From NCBI RefSeq assembly GCF_905212365.1, contig NZ_CAJMEH010000014.1, positions 1 to 40,306 of the forward strand: DNA of 40,306 nucleotides, given 5' to 3'. Source of the stretch: an uncultured Phascolarctobacterium sp. (GTDB lineage: Bacteria > Bacillota > Negativicutes > Acidaminococcales > Acidaminococcaceae). Shown here piece after piece: positions 23,546 to 31,387 of the stretch. The stretch's first letter is position 1, and the number at the start of each line of letters is the position of its first letter. Under the pieces are notes generated by a model. The model did no database searches. It was not told the origin of the DNA and saw nothing but the letters and a program-made list of their open reading frames with translations. A program made the translations under genes and the position numbers.

Positions 23546-24103
23546 TTACAACAAGCCGGTATGCTCCAGCACAATCTTTACGCCGATAGCAATCAGCACC
23601 AGACCGCCTGTAATATTAGCGTTCTTGCCGACTGCCGCGCCTAAGCGAAAGCCCGCTATGCCGCCGAAGGAAGCTATTACAAAGGTCACCAAACCTATCA
23701 GCGTGGACGACAGCCAAATATTGGTGTTTAAAAACGCCAGGCTGATGCCGACGGCCAGAGCGTCGATACTGGTAGCCACGGCCAGCACCGCCATTTCCTT
23801 AGTCGTATAGCTTTTTTTCACGCTGCAGGCGTCTTTAGCCTCACGAATCATATTCACGCCCAGATAGCCCAGCAGGATAAAGGCCAGCCAATGGTCGTAG
23901 GCCGTAATATAATCGATGAAGGAAATCGCGCTGAAATACCCGATAACCGGCATCAAAAACTGGAACGCGCCAAACCACAGGCCAAAGCGCAGAGCCCCCG
24001 TCATGCGGCGGTCCGGACTGAGCACCATGCTGCCACAAATAGAAACGGCAAAGGCGTCCATAGCCAGACTCACAGCCAAAAGCAATAATTCAACAAACCC
24101 CAT
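23546..24103 (-). CDS. mntP: Manganese efflux pump MntP family
   Basis: 185 aa, six membrane helices, the size of MntP. The duplicated motif with a charged residue in the membrane is clear: LAVSLAMDAFAVSI in the first helix and LAVATSIDALAVGISLAF in the fourth. FGLWFGAFQFLMPVIGY and GGLVLIAIGVKIVLEH are also typical. It should export Mn2+. I looked for a yybP-ykoY riboswitch, but only 24 bases separate it from the upstream gene. Confidence 0.9.
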   Translation of the reverse strand: MGFVELLLLAVSLAMDAFAVSICGSMVLSPDRRMTGALRFGLWFGAFQFLMPVIGYFSAISFIDYITAYDHWLAFILLGYLGVNMIREAKDACSVKKSYTTKEMAVLAVATSIDALAVGISLAFLNTNIWLSSTLIGLVTFVIASFGGIAGFRLGAAVGKNANITGGLVLIAIGVKIVLEHTGLL

Positions 24104-24127
24104 ATTTTCTCCTATGATAATATTTAA

Positions 24128-24604
24128 TTATCTTTTTTTCGGCAGCAGCCGCGATAAACGCTGCTGCTCCTTGCTCAGCTTCAGCACGCGGAAGAAGCTG
24201 GCCATAAACATCATGCCCAAGGCGATAGCCGCCGCGTCCATACCGGCACGCAGCAAGATATTGACCCCCGCCTCGTAATTATTTTCAATCAGCTTGGCCA
24301 TGCCGTTATACATACCAAGTCCGGGAACGATGGGAAAAATTCCCGGAATAACAAAGGTCGTCGCCGGATGCTTGAAAATACGCGCCGCCAATTCACTGAG
24401 CAGCGATAAAACCACAGTCGCGCACAGATTGGCGTAAAAGGAATCGTATTCCAAATCCTTGCGCATATAAGAAAAGACCACCCAGCCCACAGCGCCGATA
24501 AAGCCGCTGATAGCCAGCGTCCGCCGCGGCGCCTGGAACAGCACGGCAAAAGCCGCCGTCGACAAAAACGCAAAAATAAACGCTTCCACATAATTTACCG
24601 GCAC
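24128..24604 (-). CDS. Threonine/serine exporter, small subunit (ThrE_2 / YjjB type)
   Basis: 158 aa with four to five membrane helices, the C-terminal half of ThrE as a separate protein (DUF3815). Marks are FIGAVGWVVFSYM, LLSELAARIFKHPATTFVIPGIFPIVPGLGMYNGM and AIALGMMFMASFFR. GTG at 24604 has GGAGG 8 bases upstream. Together with the gene at 24654 it makes a two-part exporter; in E. coli the pair YjjP-YjjB has been linked to succinate export, so the substrate is open. Confidence 0.88.
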   Translation of the reverse strand: MPVNYVEAFIFAFLSTAAFAVLFQAPRRTLAISGFIGAVGWVVFSYMRKDLEYDSFYANLCATVVLSLLSELAARIFKHPATTFVIPGIFPIVPGLGMYNGMAKLIENNYEAGVNILLRAGMDAAAIALGMMFMASFFRVLKLSKEQQRLSRLLPKKR

Positions 24605-24653
24605 AGGCAGCGCCTCCTTTGTTCAGCTCTAAAAGCAAGCGCCGTTGCCAGCG

Positions 24654-25451
24654 TCAATCCTTGGGCCATAAATCCCACCCCCAATGATACCACACGAGCA
24701 GGCTGAAGGCCAGACCGATAGCGATGGACGTAGCGAACAGCAGCGCTTCGGCAATACGGCTGTTGCCGCTGATGAGGTCGCCGGCCATGTAATCGCGCAG
24801 GCCGTTAGTAAAGGCCACTCCAGGCAGAAAAGGCATCAGCGCGCCTACGATAATATTAGTGCGCGTACACTGCACGCTGACGGCGCAGCACAAAATAGCC
24901 AAAAAGCCGATGGCCGCCCCCGCCAGCGTATTTTCCCAAAAAGCGCTGGGACGGTAGCCGCCCAATTGCTTGAGCAGCACCATGGACAGGCCGCCGGTGA
25001 CGAAGGCCGCGATAAAATCATGGCTGTTGCCGCCAAGCATGCTGGCAAAGGTAGCCGAACAAACGGCAGAAGCCAGACAAATCGCCCACTTGCCGTAGGG
25101 CGGCGCGCTATTAAGCAGCTTATCCAGGTAGGCCATGCTGTCCTCATAGCTCAAATGCCAGCGCTGAACATTATAGGAAAATTCGTTGATAGCGCTGACA
25201 TTGCTTAAATTAGTGCTGCGCGAGCGAATGCGGCACATAATCGTGGAGCTGCCGGAATTTTCATCGCCAATCAGAATAACTGTCGGCGTAACGAAAACGT
25301 TAACGTCATGATAACCGTTAATATGGCAAAAACGCACTATGGTATCCTCCACACGGGACGTTTCCGCGCCGCTGCGCAGCAGCACCTTGCCCATATTCAG
25401 CGCTACGTTCAGGGTTTGCTCCCGCGTCAGGCATACCGCTGCTTTATCCAT
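24654..25451 (-). CDS. Threonine/serine exporter, large subunit (ThrE_1 / YjjP type)
   Basis: About 265 aa. The N-terminal soluble part (LNVALNMGKVLLRSGAETSRVEDTI, VNVFVTPTVILI) followed by about five helices (GGLSMVLLKQLGG, MPFLPGVAFTNGLRDYMAGDLISG) matches DUF1212. I place the start at ATG 25451, where homology begins. The frame is open upstream but lies within the UDG-like gene, whose last 8 bases overlap this start. The small subunit follows after 49 bases. Confidence 0.88.
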   Translation of the reverse strand: MDKAAVCLTREQTLNVALNMGKVLLRSGAETSRVEDTIVRFCHINGYHDVNVFVTPTVILIGDENSGSSTIMCRIRSRSTNLSNVSAINEFSYNVQRWHLSYEDSMAYLDKLLNSAPPYGKWAICLASAVCSATFASMLGGNSHDFIAAFVTGGLSMVLLKQLGGYRPSAFWENTLAGAAIGFLAILCCAVSVQCTRTNIIVGALMPFLPGVAFTNGLRDYMAGDLISGNSRIAEALLFATSIAIGLAFSLLVWYHWGWDLWPKD

Positions 25452-26142
25452 GGCCGCCACCGCCAAACAGCTGCTCTGCCGCCGCCTTAAAGCGGTTGGC
25501 CCCGCCCATGGATGGATGCGGCACGGCCATGCAATCGATACCATAACGCTCCAACGTAATCGCCGCCTTCTGTCCGATGGCGACAATTTTCATATTGGGA
25601 ACCAGCTCCAGCAGCATTTTGGCATACTCCACGCCGATATCCAGCTCCGCAGCGGTGGGCGTGCGGTTACTCAGCAGCTTGCCTGCTTTATAAGGATGAA
25701 AAGGAAAAATATTCCACAAAATAACGTCGAAGGCAGCCAGCCCGTGGCGGTTCAAAGCGTTCCAAACCACGGTATCCGTAGGCTCGTTGAAGCCCTTCTG
25801 CTTTTGAGAATTATTCAGTAAAGAGCTTGCAGAATTGCTGGTACGCCGGTAATCCCATGCGCCCAAAACGCTTTCCGGCGCAATATCGGCATGCTGGCCC
25901 AAAAGGATGCGCTCCGAGGTAATGGCCACGCCGCTGAAATGCCCGCCCTGATAGCCCAAGGCTTCGGCAATAAACAAGTAGTGCGCCTGCGTTCGCAGCT
26001 CCAAATAACGCCGCAGATTAGCGCGGCGGACGGCAGGAGCCTGCGGGCCAATGTCGCAGCCGGCATCGTAATCACGCCAGGGATTAAAAACCAGCTCGCC
26101 CTGATAGCTTTGCAATTTATCAATAAAAGTGTTGATATCCAT
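25444..26142 (-). CDS. Uracil-DNA glycosylase superfamily protein
   Basis: About 232 aa. ELVFNPWRDYD near the N-terminus, FIAEALGYQGGHFSGVAITSER (matching the G-x-GG-x-F-x-G region of bacterial UDG-like enzymes), WNIFPFHPY, and the C-terminal VPHPSMGGANRF (DNA-intercalating HPS loop) place it in the UDG fold. Which lesion it removes is not clear. AGGAGG falls inside an upstream in-frame ATG, so the ATG at 26142 is the likely start. The ThrE_1 gene overlaps its end, an arrangement with no obvious functional logic. Confidence 0.8.
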   Translation of the reverse strand: MDINTFIDKLQSYQGELVFNPWRDYDAGCDIGPQAPAVRRANLRRYLELRTQAHYLFIAEALGYQGGHFSGVAITSERILLGQHADIAPESVLGAWDYRRTSNSASSLLNNSQKQKGFNEPTDTVVWNALNRHGLAAFDVILWNIFPFHPYKAGKLLSNRTPTAAELDIGVEYAKMLLELVPNMKIVAIGQKAAITLERYGIDCMAVPHPSMGGANRFKAAAEQLFGGGGHG

Positions 26143-26170
26143 AATTGCCTCCTGCACATATTATAATATA

Positions 26171-26198
26171 AAAAGCTGCCGAGCGTAAACCCGGCAGC
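26171..26198 (-). terminator. Terminator after the DUF4143 gene
   Basis: GCTGCCG (26175-26181) pairs with CGGCAGC (26192-26198) and is followed on the minus strand by TTTTTA. It is 11 bases past the gene end at 26209. Confidence 0.8.
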
Positions 26199-26208
26199 CA
26201 AAATATAT

Positions 26209-27381
26209 CTAGCGCTTAAAATTACTACCAGCCAAAGCAGGAAGAAGCTCCATTCCCACCTGCCACAAGCTTTCGTTCACAGGCGCGCAGCCTCCGCCTA
26301 ATGTAAAAGCGCAGCTCTTTTGCAAAGCCAATCCCTCGCGGTCGGCATAGGCGCGTATAATTTCCGAGCTTTTCACCAGCTTGCGTCCATAAAATTTATC
26401 AAGCGTAATATATATAGGATACAACTTATCCTGCCACACCAGCAGCAAATTAATTTCCTTATTATTAGAATCCTTGTAAAAGCGTATATCCGGCAGCAGC
26501 CCCTGCTCTAAAAAGCTTTCGCGAATAATATTCACCGCATAATTCTCTAAAAGATTTTTAAAATATACGCTCTGTACCAGCGCCGTCAAATCATAAAGCT
26601 GCAGCAAATATGCCGCTATGCCCGTATCCTTGAAATACAGCTTCGGTGCTTTCACCAGGCGTTTGCCTGCAATATCAGCCACAGGCGGCAGCAAATAAAC
26701 AATCCCCGCCCCAACCAAAAATTGCAGCCATTGCTTAATCGTAGGCGCAGTAACGCCCACATTGCCCGCCAAAGCGGCATAATTAACTACGCTGCCGCAG
26801 GTAGACGCAGACACGCATAAAAAGCGGTAAAACTTCACCTCGTCGCTTACCGTAGTGCGCTCCATGATATTTCGCTGCAAAACGCCGCGCACATAAGCCG
26901 CCATATCATCAGCCGCTCCGCTGCGCAGAATAGCCGCCGTAACCTCTGCCTTCTGCGCAATCAAACGCATTTTCTGCAGCCGTTCCTCCGACGGCACAAA
27001 AGGCTCCGCATCAACAGCATTACTTACCAGCGGCAGCTCCAAAAATGCAACCCGTTCCTGAGCCGCCTCCGCTAAATAATAATTCTGCGTACAGCTGCCG
27101 ATAAGCTGCCCCAACGGCTCATCTCCCGCCAGCATATGCGTAAGCAAAAACGGCGCGCACTGCAAATTTGCCAAATGCGCAGGCAAGCCCAAGCTTCTGA
27201 GAAAAAGCTGCGGATTCTGCTGCGCCTGCAAACGCAGGTTAGGCAAGGATAAATCAACAAACGTATAATCCTTCGTTAACGCAGCCAGCAGCTCCTCTTG
27301 TCCGCTGCCGCCGCAGCGGCATAAAATAACCAATTTATTATTCAGTTGTAATTTGCGGATAGCTTTTTGTAAATTAGTCAT
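26209..27381 (-). CDS. DUF4143 family ATPase-like protein with degenerate nucleotide-binding loop
   Basis: 390 aa. The C-terminal two thirds match the DUF4143 architecture: a winged-helix middle (YAALAGNVGVTAPTIKQWLQFLVGAGIVYLLPP), then APKLYFKDTGIAAYLL and ENYAVNIIRESFLEQG, then a nuclease-like end with FYKDSNNKEINLLL. The N-terminal AAA part has lost its Walker A: where GPRxxGKTT is expected, it reads CRCGGSGQEELL, without the lysine. ATP binding is therefore doubtful. It starts with ATG 27381 after AAAGGAA. It faces away from a toxin-antitoxin pair and a decayed Rpn gene. Confidence 0.8.
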   Translation of the reverse strand: MTNLQKAIRKLQLNNKLVILCRCGGSGQEELLAALTKDYTFVDLSLPNLRLQAQQNPQLFLRSLGLPAHLANLQCAPFLLTHMLAGDEPLGQLIGSCTQNYYLAEAAQERVAFLELPLVSNAVDAEPFVPSEERLQKMRLIAQKAEVTAAILRSGAADDMAAYVRGVLQRNIMERTTVSDEVKFYRFLCVSASTCGSVVNYAALAGNVGVTAPTIKQWLQFLVGAGIVYLLPPVADIAGKRLVKAPKLYFKDTGIAAYLLQLYDLTALVQSVYFKNLLENYAVNIIRESFLEQGLLPDIRFYKDSNNKEINLLLVWQDKLYPIYITLDKFYGRKLVKSSEIIRAYADREGLALQKSCAFTLGGGCAPVNESLWQVGMELLPALAGSNFKR

Positions 27382-27403
27382 GATTCCTTTCTTTTACGCC
27401 AGA

Positions 27404-27427
27404 GGACGGCTCAGGCCGTCCTTTTTA
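27404..27427 (+). terminator. GGACGGC/GCCGTCC hairpin with T-tract, copy 1
   Basis: GGACGGC (27404-27410), loop TCAG, GCCGTCC (27415-27421), then TTTTT. It is oriented as a plus-strand terminator, yet no plus-strand gene ends here. A close copy stands at 28515-28538 after the Rpn remnant, so this one may be left from a lost gene. Confidence 0.7.
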
Positions 27428-27478
27428 TATTTCAACCTTTAATGCAAGTATTTTGTCCAACTTTATCAACCTATAACT

Positions 27479-27518
27479 TGCGTAATACGTTGACATTACG
27501 CATATATCTGCATATAAT
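27479..27518 (+). promoter_or_regulatory. Promoter and operator of the toxin-antitoxin operon
   Basis: A consensus promoter, TTGACA (27490-27495), exactly 17 bases, TATAAT (27513-27518). A perfect 8-bp inverted repeat, TGCGTAAT (27479-27486) and ATTACGCA (27495-27502), spans the -35 box. This is the expected position for autorepression by a RelB/DinJ antitoxin. Confidence 0.85.
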
Positions 27519-27540
27519 ATTAATTACGGAGGTGCTAATC

Positions 27541-27822
27541 ATGGCTAAAGTAAGTACTAATATAAACCTAGACGCCGACTTAAAAAAATCTGCCCAAAAG
27601 TTATTTTCCGATTTAGGAATGGATTTAACTACGGCTGTAACTATATTTTTAAAACAAGCAGTTCTCACACAAAGCTTACCTTTTAAAATTACCCGTAAAA
27701 AGCCCAATGCTGAAACTATTGCTGCATTACAAGAATTTAATGAAATAATCGAACATCCTGAAAAATATAAAAGATATTCTTCTTTCAAAGAAGCTATGGA
27801 AGATGTTCTAAACGATGCTTAA
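27541..27822 (+). CDS. RelB/DinJ-family antitoxin
   Basis: 93 aa. The N-terminal ribbon-helix-helix (STNINLDADLKKSAQKLFSDLGMDLTTAVTIFLKQAVL) is the DNA-binding domain of the RelB/DinJ family. The C-terminal part (ETIAALQEFNEIIEHPEKYKRY, then SSFKEAMEDVL) wraps the toxin. ATG 27541 has GGAGG 8 bases upstream; the longer frame would include the promoter. The toxin gene overlaps its end by 8 bases. Confidence 0.93.
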   Translation: MAKVSTNINLDADLKKSAQKLFSDLGMDLTTAVTIFLKQAVLTQSLPFKITRKKPNAETIAALQEFNEIIEHPEKYKRYSSFKEAMEDVLNDA

Positions 27823-28087
27823 AATTATACTTTCCAGTAAATTCAAGAAAGACTTAAAGCTCGCTAAAAGCAGAGGCTATAATCTTAGTCTGCTAGAAAC
27901 CGTAGTTGACGCCTTAGCAGGCCAAAAAGTACTTGATGCCAAATATCGAGACCATGAGCTAAGCGGCAATTACGCCGGTTTTCGGGAGTGCCATATAAAA
28001 CCGAACTGGCTTCTTATCTACCGAGTTCATGAAGGCGAACTTATATTGTTTTTATCTAGAACCGGTACTCATGCAGATTTATTTTAA
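27815..28087 (+). CDS. YafQ-family mRNA interferase toxin
   Basis: 90 aa, RelE/ParE superfamily, YafQ branch. In E. coli YafQ cuts mRNA in the ribosome using His50, His63, Asp67 and His87. The matching residues here are His47, His60, Asn64 and His86 (from DHELSG, ECHIKPNWLLIYR and RTGTHADLF). The Asp is replaced by Asn, which may lower activity. Its ATG lies inside the last codons of the antitoxin gene, so translation is coupled. Confidence 0.92.
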   Translation: MLKIILSSKFKKDLKLAKSRGYNLSLLETVVDALAGQKVLDAKYRDHELSGNYAGFRECHIKPNWLLIYRVHEGELILFLSRTGTHADLF

Positions 28088-28132
28088 TAAAAATCTAATG
28101 GCGTATTAGGCTAAGGCCGTCCCACCTATCAC

Positions 28133-28486
28133 ACGATTATCGCTCTCAACGCCGCAGGCAAACACGGCGACATTACTAGCAATGCCAAAAGTTTTTGCAT
28201 TATGTCAAAAGCCACAAGGTTACGGATGAATTTACCCAAGAAATATCTTCGGAAATAAGTAAAATCAAAAAGGGGGGATGAGAAAGCGAGGCGAGAATAT
28301 ATGCAGTACGCAATTAAATTATATGATTTGCAAAATGACGCCTATGATAAGGGCTTAAGACGCGGAGCAGAGCAAGAAAAATTAAATATTGCTACTTCAA
28401 TGAAGTTGTCAGGCAAATTTAGCGACGAAGCTATTGTATTAGCTACTAATCTCACTTTAGAACAAGTCAAGGCCATCAGCGTATAG
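28133..28486 (+). pseudogene. Frameshifted C-terminal remnant of an Rpn-family (PDDEXK_2) recombination-promoting nuclease
   Basis: Three pieces of one protein lie in changing frames. TIIALNAAGKHGDITSNAK starts at 28133. FLHYVKSHKVTDEFTQEI and SSEISKIKKG follow in the next frame from about 28189. From about 28280 the first frame returns with DEKARREYMQYAIKLYDLQ and ends LTLEQVKAISV at 28486. Together they match the C-terminal third of Rpn/PDDEXK_2 proteins, including the tail of repeated helices. The catalytic N-terminal part is missing. A 61-codon frame from the ATG at 28301 could still be translated, but looks like debris. Confidence 0.7.
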
Positions 28487-28502
28487 CCCTACAACTTCAT
28501 AT

Positions 28503-28546
28503 TGCAACACTAGAGGACGGCGCAGGCCGTCCTTTTTTGTGTTGCA
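28503..28546 (+). terminator. GGACGGC/GCCGTCC hairpin, copy 2, inside a larger palindrome
   Basis: Inner arms GGACGGC (28515-28521) and GCCGTCC (28526-28532) are followed by six Ts. An outer pair TGCAACAC (28503-28510) and GTGTTGCA (28539-28546) encloses them, so the whole 44 bases can fold as one structure. It ends the Rpn remnant. Confidence 0.75.
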
Positions 28547-28616
28547 TTAGCCTTTCGCTATTATTTTCAGTCTATTTTATGTGCTATCTATCCTGAAGCT
28601 GTAAAATAACGCTGCA

Positions 28617-28811
28617 TCACTTAAATGGACAAACCTTTACGCACATATGACATCCTACGCATTTCTTCTTTTCTATAGAAGGATATTTAAATCCCTCCTC
28701 ATCAATAACCATTGTTATTGCTTCTTTGGGACAAGCAGCATAACAAGCGCTGCAGCCGCAGCACTTTTCTTTAGCATCGTATAAGATAGGTATACTAATT
28801 TTCTTATCCAT
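28617..28811 (-). CDS. Small 2[4Fe-4S] ferredoxin, last gene of the polysaccharide cluster
   Basis: 64 aa with two perfect cluster motifs: Cys17, 20, 23, 27 with Pro28, and Cys51, 54, 57, 61 with Pro62. The sequence ends immediately after the second motif (VCPFK). In many relatives this ferredoxin is the N-terminal domain of an FrhB-like protein. Here it is a separate gene placed after, not before, the FrhB-like gene, 16 bases away. It probably passes electrons to that protein. Confidence 0.88.
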   Translation of the reverse strand: MDKKISIPILYDAKEKCCGCSACYAACPKEAITMVIDEEGFKYPSIEKKKCVGCHMCVKVCPFK

Positions 28812-28827
28812 AGCTTAAAATACTCCA

Positions 28828-29847
28828 CTATCTCAATCTTTTTATCTCATTTTGGAATGCAAACAGCAATCCATAATTCAGTTCGAAACTGCGTTTACCC
28901 CCCCGCATTACTTTCAGCAATATTCTTTCAACTATTCTCTTAACCCTTGCTTTTATGCTTCCAATCTTATAGGAAGCGTACTTTTTGGCCAGCTCATCAA
29001 ATTCCATGCTTCTCATATCGTCAAAGAAAACGTCTCTTTCTTTAGGCCTAGCAACCGACTTATATTCTGACGGATTACCTTTCACGCCCTCAGCATAAGA
29101 AACTTCTCTGACTTTAAATTCTTGTGCTACATATGCAAAAATTTGACTGCCTTTCTCTGTCCTTACAATCACCAGCGAAGTTCCTTTACCGTCATTCATC
29201 GAAGGAGCACATCTGCTAATGCCCCAAAAGTCCGCTATAGTCAAATCAGACAACTTTTCTTTTTTAGCAGCACAATTATAGCAGGAAGGCCGCAAGCAAT
29301 AATCCCGTAAAAACATCTGCATGTAAGGGTCAACATCCTTAGAAATATATACCTCATTCTCCTTCATACCAAAATCTTCCCAGCTGTCTTCTTTACAACG
29401 GAAATTGATGCGTTCCAGCTTACTGCCAAATTTTTTCTCCTGATATTTGGCATATCTGCGCCATAATCTAGGAGAAGGAACGCCATGACAAATTACGTCT
29501 ACAGTAATCAGGTTTTCATAATTTCTCAACAAAAACTTTTTTAACCCATTTACCTGACAAGCGGTTCCAGAAAAAAGTACCTTTTTCCCGGTCAACAAAT
29601 CTTTTTTCACACGCTTGAATGTTTCTCCCATTTCAGCTTGCAGATACTTCGAGCCACGCAGCAAAGCCAGTCCCTGTATGTCATCTACTCTTATAAACTC
29701 AGCTCCATAACAATCGGAGGTCATAGCAACACCGTAGACTACGCCATTATTAGATAATACCTCCGCTGCCAAAGCAGAAAATACACCGCCAGACGAGCTG
29801 GCAAGCCGAATTTCTAAATCGTTATTATAGCAAGCATAAACCTTCAT
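28828..29847 (-). CDS. FrhB/FdhB-like protein (coenzyme F420 hydrogenase beta-subunit family) of a polysaccharide cluster
   Basis: About 339 aa. Marks are SSSGGVFSALAAEVL, LRGSKYLQAEMGETF, LFSGTACQVNGLKKFL, CHGVPSPRLWRRY and RPSCYNCAAKKEKLSDLTIADFWG, the last giving an Fe-S ligand set. In bacteria such proteins sit in exopolysaccharide loci beside pyruvyl transferases, and their reaction there is not known. They need not use F420. The start is ATG 29847, with AAAGGGA ahead; an in-frame TTG further up overlaps the flippase stop. The separate ferredoxin follows. Confidence 0.85.
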   Translation of the reverse strand: MKVYACYNNDLEIRLASSSGGVFSALAAEVLSNNGVVYGVAMTSDCYGAEFIRVDDIQGLALLRGSKYLQAEMGETFKRVKKDLLTGKKVLFSGTACQVNGLKKFLLRNYENLITVDVICHGVPSPRLWRRYAKYQEKKFGSKLERINFRCKEDSWEDFGMKENEVYISKDVDPYMQMFLRDYCLRPSCYNCAAKKEKLSDLTIADFWGISRCAPSMNDGKGTSLVIVRTEKGSQIFAYVAQEFKVREVSYAEGVKGNPSEYKSVARPKERDVFFDDMRSMEFDELAKKYASYKIGSIKARVKRIVERILLKVMRGGKRSFELNYGLLFAFQNEIKRLR

Positions 29848-29858
29848 TATATTCCCTT

Positions 29859-31367
29859 TCAAATACGTTTCAAACGTACACTAACCTGTTTCAATAATTC
29901 TTTTTCATAATCGTTAAACGCAAATCTAATCATAACCAAAGCATACGAAATAGTGAAAACCAAGCCATAAATTATCAGCTGACCCCAAGAATGTATATCG
30001 CCTAAAATATTTATAACAAGCCCTATAATCAACATAATAGCTACAACAGGCATGAATCTACACATTTCCTTGAAAAAAGCTTTTATGTCTAAGTGAATGA
30101 CCTTACTATAAAAATAATTCGATACTAACGTACTGGAAATAAAAGTAGCCACGCAAGTTCCTAACGCACACCCTATTTCTCCATATATTTTGGTCAATGG
30201 TATAGATATAACAACATTGATTACTGCAAGCAACATATGCAATACTGTACGCATTTGATGTTTATTGTAAGCTCTCAAGATTTCTATCCCCACATTCTGC
30301 ATAAGAGCAATTACAATAGGAGTCATTAAAAGCAAACCAATAATATATGCATTATCATATCCTTGCCCTGCCCACAATTTAATAAACGGCCTGCCAAACA
30401 CAACAAACCCTAACCAAATGAAGAACACTATATAAAATTGCAATCTGCCAACTTTAATCATCAAGTCTGTTAATTTACGCGATGCATCATTTTCATATAC
30501 ATAATTATAAATTTGCGGAGTAAATACTCCTGAAATAGCCGTTGAAAAAACCATAAAGACATTAGTAAACTGCATTCCAATGGTATAAGTAGCTACCGCC
30601 ACACTGCCTACTATATTAGCCAATACTATTTTCCCTGCTTGCCAGTTAAGCTGATCCACAACCGACCATAAGAAAATAAAGACAGAAAAGCCAAATATTT
30701 CCTTTAATACAGACCAATCCAAATCACGAAAGGCAAAACCTATTCTTAACTGGCGCTTGCAGTAATAAATATTTAAAAACAACGAAATAAGCGTCATCAA
30801 GAGCAGTACATAGCTCATTCCCTGCGAACCATAGCCAAGCAACAAAACAGGTAACGAAACTAATGGATTTCCTAAATTTTTTAAAATAGCAAGCCCTTTG
30901 GCAAAGATAAATTTTTCATGTGCAACAATAATCGACGTAAAAGCGTTATTAGGCATCATAGCGGCCATATTCAAAGTCATAATCGCCATGAGAATTTTAG
31001 TTAGACGAATCTCGCTTTCCGTAAATGTTTTATCAACTATCAATTCTATATTCTGTACAATGCTATAGCCGCCGATGCAAATAAACACAGCTATAACTAT
31101 GAACACTATTAAATAAATAGCGTTAAGCTTTTTAATACTAAGGAATTCACTTTGCACTTTATATTTAGAATAGAATTTAAGATATGAGCCGCTAAAGCCA
31201 AAATTAAGCAAACCTAAATAAGCAACTACAGATTCACTAAGACTGTATACACCATATTCTGCCTGTCCCAAAATACGCAGCATGATAGGCGTATAGATAA
31301 ACTGTATGCCTATTACTAAAACGATATTCACATAAGATAAAAAAGCGCCTATTTTGCGTTGATTCAT
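29859..31367 (-). CDS. Wzx-type polysaccharide flippase (MATE/MVF superfamily)
   Basis: About 502 aa, twelve to fourteen membrane helices. The N-terminus (GIQFIYTPIMLRILGQAEYGVYSLSESVVAYLGLLNFGF) is the standard start of lipid-linked oligosaccharide flippases. It should turn the undecaprenyl-linked repeat unit to the outer face of the membrane. The ATG at 31367 is preferred to the GTG one codon before. It is flanked by the pyruvyl transferase and the FrhB-like gene. Confidence 0.92.
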   Translation of the reverse strand: MNQRKIGAFLSYVNIVLVIGIQFIYTPIMLRILGQAEYGVYSLSESVVAYLGLLNFGFSGSYLKFYSKYKVQSEFLSIKKLNAIYLIVFIVIAVFICIGGYSIVQNIELIVDKTFTESEIRLTKILMAIMTLNMAAMMPNNAFTSIIVAHEKFIFAKGLAILKNLGNPLVSLPVLLLGYGSQGMSYVLLLMTLISLFLNIYYCKRQLRIGFAFRDLDWSVLKEIFGFSVFIFLWSVVDQLNWQAGKIVLANIVGSVAVATYTIGMQFTNVFMVFSTAISGVFTPQIYNYVYENDASRKLTDLMIKVGRLQFYIVFFIWLGFVVFGRPFIKLWAGQGYDNAYIIGLLLMTPIVIALMQNVGIEILRAYNKHQMRTVLHMLLAVINVVISIPLTKIYGEIGCALGTCVATFISSTLVSNYFYSKVIHLDIKAFFKEMCRFMPVVAIMLIIGLVINILGDIHSWGQLIIYGLVFTISYALVMIRFAFNDYEKELLKQVSVRLKRI

Positions 31368-31387
31368 CACTAAATCACCAAAAATCT

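Noticed and set aside
24104..24127. Manganese riboswitch before mntP
   Set aside because: The gap is only 24 bases, too short for a yybP-ykoY element, and no such fold is visible.
28088..28300. Insertion sequence beside the toxin-antitoxin genes
   Set aside because: The debris matches Rpn/PDDEXK_2 proteins; no terminal inverted repeats, target duplications or DDE transposase were seen.
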